Shown here: positions 37,491 through 45,479 of the stretch, piece after piece | Position numbering within the stretch: the first letter of the stretch is position 1 | Layout: each line of letters begins with the position of its first letter | Origin: SLRI01 sp964402505 | GTDB taxonomy: Bacteria; Pseudomonadota; Alphaproteobacteria; Geminicoccales; Geminicoccaceae | DNA: 64,000 nucleotides | Direction of reading: 5' to 3' | Assembly (NCBI GenBank): GCA_964402505.1 | Contig: CAYOCP010000003.1 | Coordinates: forward strand, 1-64,000 | Translations under genes and position numbers: made by a program | Notes under the pieces: generated by a model | Told to the model about the DNA's origin: nothing | Seen by the model: only the letters and a program-made list of their open reading frames with translations | The model's database searches: none

Positions 37491-38876
37491 ATGGCTGAGC
37501 GCAAAGAGCACGAGCTGATCCTGCAGGAGCTGTGGCGCGAGCGCCTCGTCCGGGGCGAGATCGACCGCCGCGGCTTTCTCTCGCGCACCATGGCCGCTGG
37601 CCTCGGCATGGCCGGCCTCGGTGTCGCCGCGAATTTCGGCATGGGTGCGAGGCCGGCCTTCGCGGCGCGGCCGCTGACGCCGACCTTCTACCAGTGGATC
37701 CCCGATCTCCATCCGGCGATCCCGGAGATCAACGCCCAGTTTCCGGACCTCAATTTCCAGATCGCCCCGGTCGAGGGCTTCGGCATCGAGCGCTTCGTCG
37801 CCGAGGCCAAGGACAAGAAGAGCACCTGGGACGTCTATGTGGGCCAGACGCCCTTCGTCGAGATGTCGGCGATGATCGAGGGCGACGTCATCGAGCCCTG
37901 GGACGACTACATCCCCAAGGACGTGCTCGACGACATCCTGCCGGCCATCCGCGAGGAATGCTCGATCGACGGCAAGCTCTACAACTGGCCGTTCCTGCTC
38001 GACGTCATCGGCATGAGCTGGCACTCGGGCATCACCGACCAGGCGGGGCTCGGCGGCCTGCCGCCGGAGACGTGGGAGAGCTATCTCGAGGCCGCCCAGA
38101 CCATCGTCGACAAGGGTGCGGCACCCTACGGCGCCACCTTCGACGCGCATGGCTGGCGCTCGCTGGCACCCTTCACCCACTCGATGTCGCCCGACGTCTA
38201 CACGCCCGAGGGGCTCTTCGAGTTCACCAGCGATCCCGCCGTCGAGGCGCTGATCCTGATGAAGAAGATCATGGCGCTCGCCAATCCGGACATCCTCCTC
38301 GCCGGGAGCACCGATGGCGGCGTCAACGGCACGCCGGACGAGCTCGCCTTCGCCGCCCAGCGCGTCGGCCTCTACACCAAGTACTTCAACGCGCCCTTGC
38401 GCATGGCGCAGTACTGGGACGACCCGAGCCTTTTGAGCATGGCGGGCCTGCCGAAGTTCACCGGGGGCGCCGGCTCGACCGTCTTCTGGACCACGGGTGC
38501 CGCACTCTTCAAGCACGGCGAGAACAAGGAGAAGGCGGCCGAATACCTCAAGGCGCTGACCTACAACCCGCAGATCTGGAAGGATTCGATCGCCGGCACG
38601 CCGACCGCGCATCCGGGCCAGCTGCCGCCCTACGCCTCGATCTACGCCGGCTGGGCCGCCGACCGCCCGGACTGGCTGCCGCCCTTCGTCGACCTCGTCC
38701 GCAGCCAGCTCGACCGGGCGCGGGCCATTCAGAACAACCTCTTCGGCCTGCAGCAGTTCGTCATCGGCCAGCCGATCTGGGAGACCTACCTGACCGGCGA
38801 GGAGAGCGATCCCAAGGCGGCGATGGCCAAGGTCACGGAAGCCGTCCAGGCGGAAATCAAGCGCGGCGCCGGCTAG
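37491..38876 (+). CDS. ABC sugar-transporter substrate-binding protein (Tat signal)
   Basis: A 461-residue extracellular solute-binding protein of the family 1 (maltose/glycerol-3-phosphate) type. The N-terminus carries a twin-arginine-like signal, DRRGFLSRTMAAGLGMAGLG, ending near PAFAARP, so export is probably Tat-dependent. The mature part has the two-lobe binding fold with FVAEAKDKKSTWDVYVGQT, IDGKLYNWPFLLDVIGM and SLAPFTHSMSPDVYTPEG. A strong ribosome-binding site (GGGGAGGAAAGG) precedes ATG 37491. It is the first gene of an importer operon with two permeases. Substrate is unknown. Confidence 0.9.
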   Translation: MAERKEHELILQELWRERLVRGEIDRRGFLSRTMAAGLGMAGLGVAANFGMGARPAFAARPLTPTFYQWIPDLHPAIPEINAQFPDLNFQIAPVEGFGIERFVAEAKDKKSTWDVYVGQTPFVEMSAMIEGDVIEPWDDYIPKDVLDDILPAIREECSIDGKLYNWPFLLDVIGMSWHSGITDQAGLGGLPPETWESYLEAAQTIVDKGAAPYGATFDAHGWRSLAPFTHSMSPDVYTPEGLFEFTSDPAVEALILMKKIMALANPDILLAGSTDGGVNGTPDELAFAAQRVGLYTKYFNAPLRMAQYWDDPSLLSMAGLPKFTGGAGSTVFWTTGAALFKHGENKEKAAEYLKALTYNPQIWKDSIAGTPTAHPGQLPPYASIYAGWAADRPDWLPPFVDLVRSQLDRARAIQNNLFGLQQFVIGQPIWETYLTGEESDPKAAMAKVTEAVQAEIKRGAG

Positions 38877-38958
38877 TAGCGGCCAGGGTAACCGGGGGCC
38901 GGACGACGGTGGCGCGAGGCCGCCGTCCGGCGCCAGGCGCGAGGGCCCCCTTCCCGTC

Positions 38959-39906
38959 ATGAAGCCGACCGCCCTGATGAGCGCGCCGAGCATGCCGAGA
39001 CCATCGGCCGAAACCGCCCTCGCGGTCCGGGCCAATGTCTGGCTCTTTCTCCTGCCGGCGCTCGTCTTCTTCGTGGGCTACCAGGTCTGGCCCATCGTCC
39101 GCGTCGTCTGGATCAGCTTCACCGATTACCAGTTCCTCGCCAACGAGCCTGCGGGCTGGGTCGGCCTCGCCAACTACGCCGAGGCGCTGACCGATCCCCT
39201 GATGTGGGCGGGGCTCGGGCGGGCCGCCCTCTTCACGGCGATGTTCCTGCCGGGCACGATCGTCCTGCCGCTCCTGCTCGCCATCCTCGTCGACAGGGTC
39301 AGAAACCAGCGCGTCGCCACCGTCTACAGGGTCATCATCCTGATCCCGGCGGTGATCCCGAGCACGCTGATCTTCGTGCTCTGGAAATGGATGTACAATT
39401 TCCAGGTCGGCCCCATCAATCACTTCCTGGTCGAGGTCCTCGGCCTCTTCACCATCCAGACCGCGCCCCAGTGGCTCGGCGGCACCGCGCTCACCCTGCC
39501 GTCGATCGCCATCATGGAGGTCTGGTGGGGGCTCGGCTATCACACCGTCTTCTTCCTCGCCGGCCTCGCCGCGATCCCCAAGGAGCTGACCGAGGCGGCG
39601 CGGGTCGACGGCGCCAACGAGTGGCAGATCTTCTGGAACGTCACCCTGCCGGCGCTCCAGCCGATCATGATGATCCTGATCGTGCTGCGCTTCGGCACGG
39701 CCATGGCGGTGATCGACGAGTACCTGATCTTCGGCGGCTTCGACCGCTCCTCGCCGACCTACACATGGACGATCTTCATGTACGACCAGGCCTTCAAGAC
39801 GGGGCTCTGGCGCCAGGGCTTCGCCGCCGCCATCGGCATGATCGGCGCGGTGGTCATGATGGGCTTCGTCGCCGCCCTCCTCTACCTCTTCCGGCGCAAG
39901 GGCTGA
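38959..39906 (+). CDS. ABC sugar-transporter permease, MalF/UgpA type
   Basis: A 315-residue inner-membrane permease. The first helix is VWLFLLPALVFFVGYQVWPIV, and five more hydrophobic segments follow. The cytoplasmic EAA loop that docks the ATPase is ELTEAARVDGANEWQIFWNV. Partner of the next permease and of the binding protein upstream; 82 bp separate it from the latter. Confidence 0.92.
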   Translation: MKPTALMSAPSMPRPSAETALAVRANVWLFLLPALVFFVGYQVWPIVRVVWISFTDYQFLANEPAGWVGLANYAEALTDPLMWAGLGRAALFTAMFLPGTIVLPLLLAILVDRVRNQRVATVYRVIILIPAVIPSTLIFVLWKWMYNFQVGPINHFLVEVLGLFTIQTAPQWLGGTALTLPSIAIMEVWWGLGYHTVFFLAGLAAIPKELTEAARVDGANEWQIFWNVTLPALQPIMMILIVLRFGTAMAVIDEYLIFGGFDRSSPTYTWTIFMYDQAFKTGLWRQGFAAAIGMIGAVVMMGFVAALLYLFRRKG

Positions 39907-39911
39907 GCGCC

Positions 39912-40781
39912 ATGGCGAGCGAGGCCGCCGCCATTCCGGTGCAGGAGAACCCCGGGCATCTGCGCGCCGCCGTGATCCGCCACGCGGTCATCCTCTTCTT
40001 TTGCGCGGTCATCCTCCTGCCGCTGCTCTGGGTGCTGCTGCTCTCGGTCAAGTCGATGCCGGATTCGATGCGCGGCAATCTCTGGCCGCGCAACTTCGAC
40101 TTCACCCATTACGGCTACGTCCTCGAGAAGATCGACACCCTGCCCATCAACCTCTTCAACAGCGTCTTCGTCACCGGCTTCACGGTGATCATCACCTGCT
40201 TTTGCGCCGTGCTCGCGGGCTACGCGCTGGCCCACCTCAAGCTCGGCGGCAAGGCCTGGATCATCGCCGTCCTGATCGCCTCCCTCTACTTCCCGACGCG
40301 CGTCGTCTCGATCATCACCATCTACGGCATCCAGAGCGAGCTCGGCCTGATCAACAGCACGGCCGGGCTGATCCTGCCCTACATCACGCTGAGCCTCGCC
40401 GTCTCCATCCTGATCATGCGCAGCGTCTTCCAGCTCGTTCCGGGCGAGCTCTTCGATGCCGCCAGGATCGACGGCGCCGGCCCCTGGCGGAGCCTCTGGA
40501 TGGTCGGGCTGCCGCTGGTCAGGAACGGCCTCGTCGTCATCATCATCGTCAACTTCGTCACCGCCTGGGGCGAGTACCTGCTCTGCTCGACGCTCACCAA
40601 CGACCAGAGCGCCCGCACCGTGCCGGTCATGCTGGCGCACGCCGCGGGCGGGCTCGGGCAGTGGGCCTGGCCGCGCATCGCCGCCGTCTACGTCATCGTC
40701 ACCGCCCCCGGCCTGATCGCCTTCGCCTTCGCCCAGAAGCTCTTCTTCAAGGGGCTGATGGAAGGCGGGCTCAAGGCCTGA
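39912..40781 (+). CDS. ABC sugar-transporter permease, MalG/UgpE type
   Basis: A 289-residue permease with six predicted helices; the first is HAVILFFCAVILLPLLWVLLL. The EAA loop is ELFDAARIDGAGPWRSLWMV. It begins 5 bp after the first permease. No ATP-binding subunit gene follows; instead a repeat-rich non-coding block begins. The importer must borrow a MalK/UgpC-type ATPase encoded elsewhere, as is common for shared sugar ATPases. Confidence 0.92.
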   Translation: MASEAAAIPVQENPGHLRAAVIRHAVILFFCAVILLPLLWVLLLSVKSMPDSMRGNLWPRNFDFTHYGYVLEKIDTLPINLFNSVFVTGFTVIITCFCAVLAGYALAHLKLGGKAWIIAVLIASLYFPTRVVSIITIYGIQSELGLINSTAGLILPYITLSLAVSILIMRSVFQLVPGELFDAARIDGAGPWRSLWMVGLPLVRNGLVVIIIVNFVTAWGEYLLCSTLTNDQSARTVPVMLAHAAGGLGQWAWPRIAAVYVIVTAPGLIAFAFAQKLFFKGLMEGGLKA

Positions 40782-40837
40782 GCGAAGGCGGGTCAGACAG
40801 TATTCCTATCATATCGGGACCGCCGACGCAAGTCCCG

Positions 40838-41036
40838 CCCGGGTTCGACCGGCAATCGGCCGCCTCGGCGCCGAACCTGCGGCCGCAAGCCGAAGAACCG
40901 GCGAAAACCGCCCCGTTCTAGGGGCTTGCAAGACCCCGGGTTCGTTTGCCGAAGCCCGGGTTCGATCGTCGAATCCCGGCGTTCTTCGGCCTTTTCCCGG
41001 GTTCGATCGTCGAGAGCCCGGGTTCGAACGTCGCCG
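40838..41036 (+). repeat. Repeat family A: tandem units of about 20-21 bp
   Basis: Units beginning CCCGGGTTCG start at 40935, 40955, 40996 and 41017, with a diverged unit (CCCGGCGTTC) at 40975, giving spacings of 20, 20, 21 and 21 bp. The best-conserved copy is CCCGGGTTCGATCGTCGAAT; its TTCGA...TCGAA part is a near palindrome. An isolated CCCGGGTTCG also lies at 40838. No frame through it has coding character. The period is close to two helical turns. Confidence 0.85.
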
Positions 41037-41039
41037 GAG

Positions 41040-41184
41040 GTTGCATCAGATGCAACATCGGCACCCGCCTGTTGCGGAAGATGCAACATCCCGAGCCCCC
41101 GAGGTTGCAGAAGATGCAACATCGCACGGCCTCCTGTTGCATCAGATGCAACAACCCGAGGGTGGATGTCGCATCCCCTGCAAC
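41040..41184 (+). repeat. Repeat family B: five 17-bp palindromes every 32 bp
   Basis: GTTGCATCAGATGCAAC occurs perfectly at 41040-41056 and 41136-41152. Variants GTTGCGGAAGATGCAAC (41071-41087), GTTGCAGAAGATGCAAC (41104-41120) and a decayed GTCGCATCCCCTGCAAC (41168-41184) complete the series. Start-to-start distances are 31, 33, 32 and 32 bp. Perfect copies have 7-bp arms (GTTGCAT/ATGCAAC) around CAG. Intervening segments are 14-16 bp and unrelated apart from a leading ATC in the first three. Confidence 0.9.
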
Positions 41185-41186
41185 CG

Positions 41187-41357
41187 CGGCCACCGGGAGC
41201 GAAAGGTTAAATTCGGTTCGTGTCCCCATTTCTTCACGGCCACCGCGAGCGAAAGGTTAAATTCGGTTCGTGTCCCCATTTCTTGGGGCATTTCTTGAAA
41301 GGTTAAATTCGGTTCGTGTCCCCATTTCTTGAAATTCGGTTCGTGTCCCCATTTCTT
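41187..41357 (+). repeat. Repeat family C: four copies of a GGTTAAATTCGGTTCGTGTC element
   Basis: Two 48-bp copies (41187-41234, 41237-41284) are near-identical, differing at one base in the CCACCGGGAGC/CCACCGCGAGC part, and are set 50 bp apart. Two shorter copies follow: 41297-41330 (starting GAAAGGTTAAATTC) and 41331-41357 (starting GAAATTCGG). All share ATTCGGTTCGTGTCCCC then ATTTCTT. The last 55 bp are also the 3' end of the epimerase gene on the other strand. The element resembles the GGGGACA-rich repeats found near REP-associated (Y1) transposases; no transposase is present here. Confidence 0.9.
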
Positions 41358-42358
41358 GGGGTGAGGTGGCCTTCCTGGACGTACCAGGCGGTGGTGCGGT
41401 GCACGCCTTCCCGAAGGTCGATCTTCGGGGCGTAGCCGAGCACCTGTTTGGCGCGCTCGATCGAGAAGGCGCGGTGCTTGATGAAGAAGGCGGCGCGCCT
41501 CGGGTAGAGCGGCGGCTCGATGCCGAAGGGCCGGCATGCGGCATCGCAGAGCACGGCACCGGCCGCCAGCGGCCAGTAGGGCAGGCGCCAGCGCGGCGGA
41601 GGTGCGCCGAGCGAGCGGGCGATCTCGCCGACCCATTCGTTAAGGGTGGTCCAGTGCTCGCCGGCGATGATGAAGGTGCCGCCCGGGGCCGCCGGATGCT
41701 CGCCGCAGAGCAGGATGCCGTCGGTCAGGTCGTCGGCATAGACGACGTGGTACCAGGTCGTGCCGGGGCCGAACATGACGAAGCGGCCGGCGTCGATCGA
41801 CCGGAAGAGCTTGAGGAAGCGGAGGTCGCCCGGCCCGTACATGCCGGCGGGGCGGAAGACGACGCCCGAAAGGCCGCTCTTGAAGGCCACCTGCGCCTTC
41901 AATTCGCCCTCGAGCTTGGTCTCCTGGTAGATGTCGCCCGGATTGAACGGGGTCTCCTCGGTGCAGGGCACCTCCTTCACGTCGCCATGCACGCCGACGG
42001 TCGAGCAGTGGATCGTCCGCGCCACGCCGTGCTTCTGCGCCGCCTCGAGGACGTTGATGGTGCCGCCGACATTGACGTCGCGGTAGTAGCTGTCGGGGTG
42101 GCTGGCGGTGCGGAAGACGGCGCCGATGTGATAGATGCGCTCGACACCCCGGGCCGCCTTCGCCACGTCGGCGGCCTCGCGCAAATCGCCCGGCACGAGC
42201 TCGACCCCGGCCGCCCGCAGCCGTTCGACCCCGGCCGTCGGCCGCACCAGGGCCCGCACCGGATGGCCGAGCCGGCGCAGCCTCAGCGCCAGATGGCCGC
42301 CGGCGAAGCCGGTGGCACCCGTGACGAGGACGGGCTCTCTGGTGGTGTCGGTCGGCAT
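41303..42358 (-). CDS. NAD-dependent epimerase/dehydratase with a repeat-derived C-terminal tail
   Basis: A 351-residue extended SDR. GATGFAGGHLA binds NAD, the catalytic Ser-Tyr-Lys set is CSTVGVHGD and YQETK, and VVFRPAGMYGPGD is the family substrate stretch. Homology ends near residue 333 (HRTTAWYVQEGHL). The last 18 residues, PRNGDTNRISRNGDTNRI, are encoded entirely by two copies of repeat family C, and the stop TAA lies inside the third copy. The original stop was therefore overwritten. It is likely a nucleotide-sugar or isoprenoid-sugar epimerase, and first member (divergent) of the surface-lipid locus. Confidence 0.88.
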   Translation of the reverse strand: MPTDTTREPVLVTGATGFAGGHLALRLRRLGHPVRALVRPTAGVERLRAAGVELVPGDLREAADVAKAARGVERIYHIGAVFRTASHPDSYYRDVNVGGTINVLEAAQKHGVARTIHCSTVGVHGDVKEVPCTEETPFNPGDIYQETKLEGELKAQVAFKSGLSGVVFRPAGMYGPGDLRFLKLFRSIDAGRFVMFGPGTTWYHVVYADDLTDGILLCGEHPAAPGGTFIIAGEHWTTLNEWVGEIARSLGAPPPRWRLPYWPLAAGAVLCDAACRPFGIEPPLYPRRAAFFIKHRAFSIERAKQVLGYAPKIDLREGVHRTTAWYVQEGHLTPRNGDTNRISRNGDTNRI

Positions 42359-42636
42359 GTCGTGGGACTCTCGAAGATCACCAATCGAACAGGCTCCTAG
42401 CCGCCGCGGCGGCGGGCTGTCGAGGCCGATCCACCGCCTCGCCCTGCGAGACGGGCGTTGCTTTTCGCCTCACCCTCGCCCACAAGCGTCGTGGCTGGTC
42501 CGAACGTGACGGCCTGGCACGAGTTCCGCCTCGCCGCCCGCCGCGGTCGGGGCCATGGCGCCCGACCCGAATGATCATCTCGCCCCAGAGGCCCTTGTTC
42601 GCCCCCGCGGCCCCGGACCGGCAGAAGGCTGGCAGC

Positions 42637-44211
42637 ATGCTCGTCCGTCTCGACGCGCATGTCCATCTCTACCCCTCGTTCGATCCGCGGCACTGGCTCG
42701 ATGCGGCCGCGGCCAATCTCGAGATCGCCCGGCGGGGACGGCTCGGCGTGCTGATGCTGACCGAGACGGGGCTGGACGATGCCTTCGCCATGCTGGCGGC
42801 GGCGGGCGAGATCGGGGACTGGCGGATCGAGGCGGGCGTCGAGCCGGGTCTGCTGATCGCCCGGCGGCGGGAGCGAACGGATGCCGGGCCCGCCACGCTC
42901 TGGATCGTTCAGGGCTTCCAGGCGGCGACGCGCGAGGGGCTCGAGGTCCTGGCGCTGGCGACGACCGAGCGGCCCGCCGACGGCGCATCGCTGGCGGCGA
43001 CGGTGGAGGCCGTTCGCGCGGCCGGCGGCATTCCCGTGCTGCCCTGGGGCTTCGGCAAGTGGACGGGGCGGAGGGCAAAGGTGCTCGCCGCCTTTCTCGC
43101 GGAGGCGGATCCCGCGAAGCTGCATCTCGGCGACAATGGCGGCCGCCCGCGCGGCTGGCCCACACCGGCGCCGCTTCGCCGGTGGCAGGCGGAGGGCGGG
43201 CATGGAAGCTGCCTCTCCGGCAGCGATCCCCTGCCGCTCCCCGATGCCGTCGATCGGGTCGGCTGCATGGGCGTGCAATGGGAGGGCCGGCTCGATGCCG
43301 GGCGGCCCCTGTCCAGCCTGCGCCGGGCGCTCCGCGATCCGGGCACGCCGCTCGCGCCCTGGCCCGGTCCGGGCCGTGGGCGGGTCGGACCAGCGCGCTT
43401 CCTTCGCGACCAGTTCGCCCTCAGGCTCCAAAAGCTGCGGCGAGCGGGGAAGGCGGGGCTCGAGCACGACACGCGCAGGCCGGACATCCACACCGCGAGC
43501 GCCGGCTACGCCCAAAGGTTCGCCGGCCCGGTCGGCGCGTGGCTCCTCGAGACCCAGGAGCGCGCGCTTCTGACGGTGCTGCCCGAGGTCGGACATGGGG
43601 CGCCGGGATGCCGCCCGCGCGCCCTCGATGTCGGCGGCGGCCACGGCCAGCTCACGGCACTGCTCTTGGCGCGGGGCTACGATGTCTGGGTGCAGGGCAG
43701 CAGCGCCGCCGCCTGGTCCGACCGGCTCCTCGAGGTTCGGGAGCGCCATCCGGACCGCGTGCATCTCGTGGTCGCCGATCTCTGGCGGTTGCCTTTCGTC
43801 GACCGGAGCTTCGAATTGGTGCTGGGCTTCCGTCTCCTGGCCCATGTCGAGGAGACGGAAGCGCTCCTTCGGGAGATGGGCCGGGTCAGCGGCGATGCGC
43901 TGGCCGTCGACTACGCGCCGCTCTGGAGCGCCAATCTCCTCGAGCCGGTGCTGTTCCGGCTGAAGCGGCTGCTGGAGGGTAACACGAGGCCGTTCTTCTG
44001 CTATACGAGGGGGCAACTGGCAGGCTGGCTCGACGCCGCCGGTCTTCCAGAAATCGACGAAGTCAAGGAATTCTGGCTGCCCATGGTGATACACCGCAAG
44101 CTGCGGTCACCCGAGGGCTCGGCGCGCCTCGAGGCGCTGGGTCGTCGGCTCGGGCTCACCGTCCGGCTGGGTGCGCCCGTGGTGCTGCTGGCGAGACGGC
44201 AGCGCGGATGA
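42637..44211 (+). CDS. PHP-like metal-dependent hydrolase fused to a SAM methyltransferase
   Basis: A 524-residue fusion in one open frame. The N-terminal half (about 1-290) begins LVRLDAHVHLYPSFDP, an HxH metal motif of the PHP/amidohydrolase type, and continues with barrel-like strands and a late SGSDPLPLP acidic site. The C-terminal half starts at about 300 (ASAGYAQRFAGPVGAWLLE) and is a class I methyltransferase with SAM motif ALDVGGGHGQLTALLL, acidic motif VVADLWRLPF, and the usual YTRGQLAGWLDAAG. ATG 42637 is preferred (AAGG upstream, conserved start); ATG 42571 adds 22 residues. Its stop overlaps the glycosyltransferase start as ATGA. Substrates unknown; context points to a glycan or lipid. 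Confidence 0.75.
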   Translation: MLVRLDAHVHLYPSFDPRHWLDAAAANLEIARRGRLGVLMLTETGLDDAFAMLAAAGEIGDWRIEAGVEPGLLIARRRERTDAGPATLWIVQGFQAATREGLEVLALATTERPADGASLAATVEAVRAAGGIPVLPWGFGKWTGRRAKVLAAFLAEADPAKLHLGDNGGRPRGWPTPAPLRRWQAEGGHGSCLSGSDPLPLPDAVDRVGCMGVQWEGRLDAGRPLSSLRRALRDPGTPLAPWPGPGRGRVGPARFLRDQFALRLQKLRRAGKAGLEHDTRRPDIHTASAGYAQRFAGPVGAWLLETQERALLTVLPEVGHGAPGCRPRALDVGGGHGQLTALLLARGYDVWVQGSSAAAWSDRLLEVRERHPDRVHLVVADLWRLPFVDRSFELVLGFRLLAHVEETEALLREMGRVSGDALAVDYAPLWSANLLEPVLFRLKRLLEGNTRPFFCYTRGQLAGWLDAAGLPEIDEVKEFWLPMVIHRKLRSPEGSARLEALGRRLGLTVRLGAPVVLLARRQRG

Positions 44212-45479
44212 TCGGCGCGGAGCGCCCGCTCGCCGAGCTCGACTGCGGGGCGATCCGTCCGCGGGTGCTGCTGGTGACGCCGCAGCCCTTCTTCCGCTTC
44301 GCCGGCACGCCGATGAACGTGCGGCTGATGTGCCAGGCGCTGGCCGAGCTCGGCTTCGCCGTCGATCTCCTGACCTTTCCGTTCGGCGAGGACATGGCGT
44401 TGCCGCATGTGCGGCAGAGCCGCGTCTGGCCGATCCGGGGTCTGCGCGACATCCCGATCGGGTTCTCGCTGAGCAAGATCGCCTATGACGTGCTGCTCGC
44501 CGGCCTCGTCCTCGGCAAGCTCGCCCGGCACCGCTACGTGGCCGTGCATGCGATCGAGGAGGCGGCTTTCTTCGCCCTGCCGCTCGCCTGGCTGCGCGGC
44601 ACGCCCCGGATCATGGACCTGGACAGCGATCTGGAGCACCAGCTTCGAAGCCATGGCAGCCGGTTCGCGCGGGCCCTGGCGCCTGCCGCCCGGACGATCC
44701 GCCGGCTGGTCCTGCGGCGCTCGACCGCGGCGGTCACCGTGGCCGGCCATCTGACCGAGCTCGTGCGGCGCGAATGCCCGACCATCGCGGTCTTCGAGAT
44801 CCGGGACATCCCGCTCGCCGAGGCGCTCGAGCCGGTGGATGAAGGCGTGGTGGCGGATCTCCGCCGGGAGCTGGCGCTCGGTCCGGGGCCGATCGCCGTC
44901 TATACCGGCAATTTCGACCGGCGGCAGGGTCTCGTCGAGCTCCTGCAGGGCTGGAGGCTGGTGCGCCGGAACCGGCCCACGGCGGAGCTCGTGGTGGTCG
45001 GCGGCAGTGCCGCCTCCGTGGCCGAATTGCGCGCCCGCCACCTCGGCGATGGAGGCGACGGGGCGGGGGTGGTCTTCACCGGCACGCGCCCGCCGGCCGA
45101 GATGCCGGCCTTCATGGCGCTGGCCGATGCCCTGGTCTCGCCGCGGCTCGAGCCGCTGGTCACGCCCTTCAAGATCTACACCTACATGGCGAGCGGCCGG
45201 CCGATCGTCGCGACGGCCCTGCCGACGCATCAGGAGGTTCTGGACGAGAGCACCGCCTTTCTGGTCGAGCCGACGCCGGCGGGCCTGGCAGGGGGCCTTG
45301 GAGCCGCCTTCGAGGCACCCGAGGAGGCGGCGAGGCGGGCGCGGGCGGCGCGCGCCCTGATCGACTCGCATCACAACTACCACGTGTTCAAGCGGCGGAT
45401 CGGCCAGCTCTATGCCGGAATCGGCGGGATCGCCGGTGCCGGGGCGGCGGCGACGGTGCCGCTCGGATCGAACGATTGA
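44208..45479 (+). CDS. Glycosyltransferase family 4-type
   Basis: A 423-residue GT-B fold enzyme. The N-terminal domain starts RVLLVTPQPFFRFAGTPMNV. The C-terminal nucleotide-sugar domain includes AVYTGNFDRRQGLVELLQ, ELVVVGGSAASV, VVFTGTRPPAEMPAFMALADALVSPR, and the donor-binding stretch EPLVTPFKIYTYMASGRPIVAT with the EX7E-like acidic residue. It would transfer a sugar to a lipid or glycan acceptor at the inner membrane face. Translationally coupled at both ends: ATGA with the upstream fusion gene and TTGA with the downstream flavoprotein. Confidence 0.88.
   Translation: MIGAERPLAELDCGAIRPRVLLVTPQPFFRFAGTPMNVRLMCQALAELGFAVDLLTFPFGEDMALPHVRQSRVWPIRGLRDIPIGFSLSKIAYDVLLAGLVLGKLARHRYVAVHAIEEAAFFALPLAWLRGTPRIMDLDSDLEHQLRSHGSRFARALAPAARTIRRLVLRRSTAAVTVAGHLTELVRRECPTIAVFEIRDIPLAEALEPVDEGVVADLRRELALGPGPIAVYTGNFDRRQGLVELLQGWRLVRRNRPTAELVVVGGSAASVAELRARHLGDGGDGAGVVFTGTRPPAEMPAFMALADALVSPRLEPLVTPFKIYTYMASGRPIVATALPTHQEVLDESTAFLVEPTPAGLAGGLGAAFEAPEEAARRARAARALIDSHHNYHVFKRRIGQLYAGIGGIAGAGAAATVPLGSND

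Noticed and set aside
41040..41184. Possible CRISPR array (regular repeats separated by unique segments)
   Set aside because: Repeats are 17 bp and variable, spacers are 14-16 bp, the period is 32 bp and no cas gene is in the window. CRISPR units are normally about 60-70 bp.
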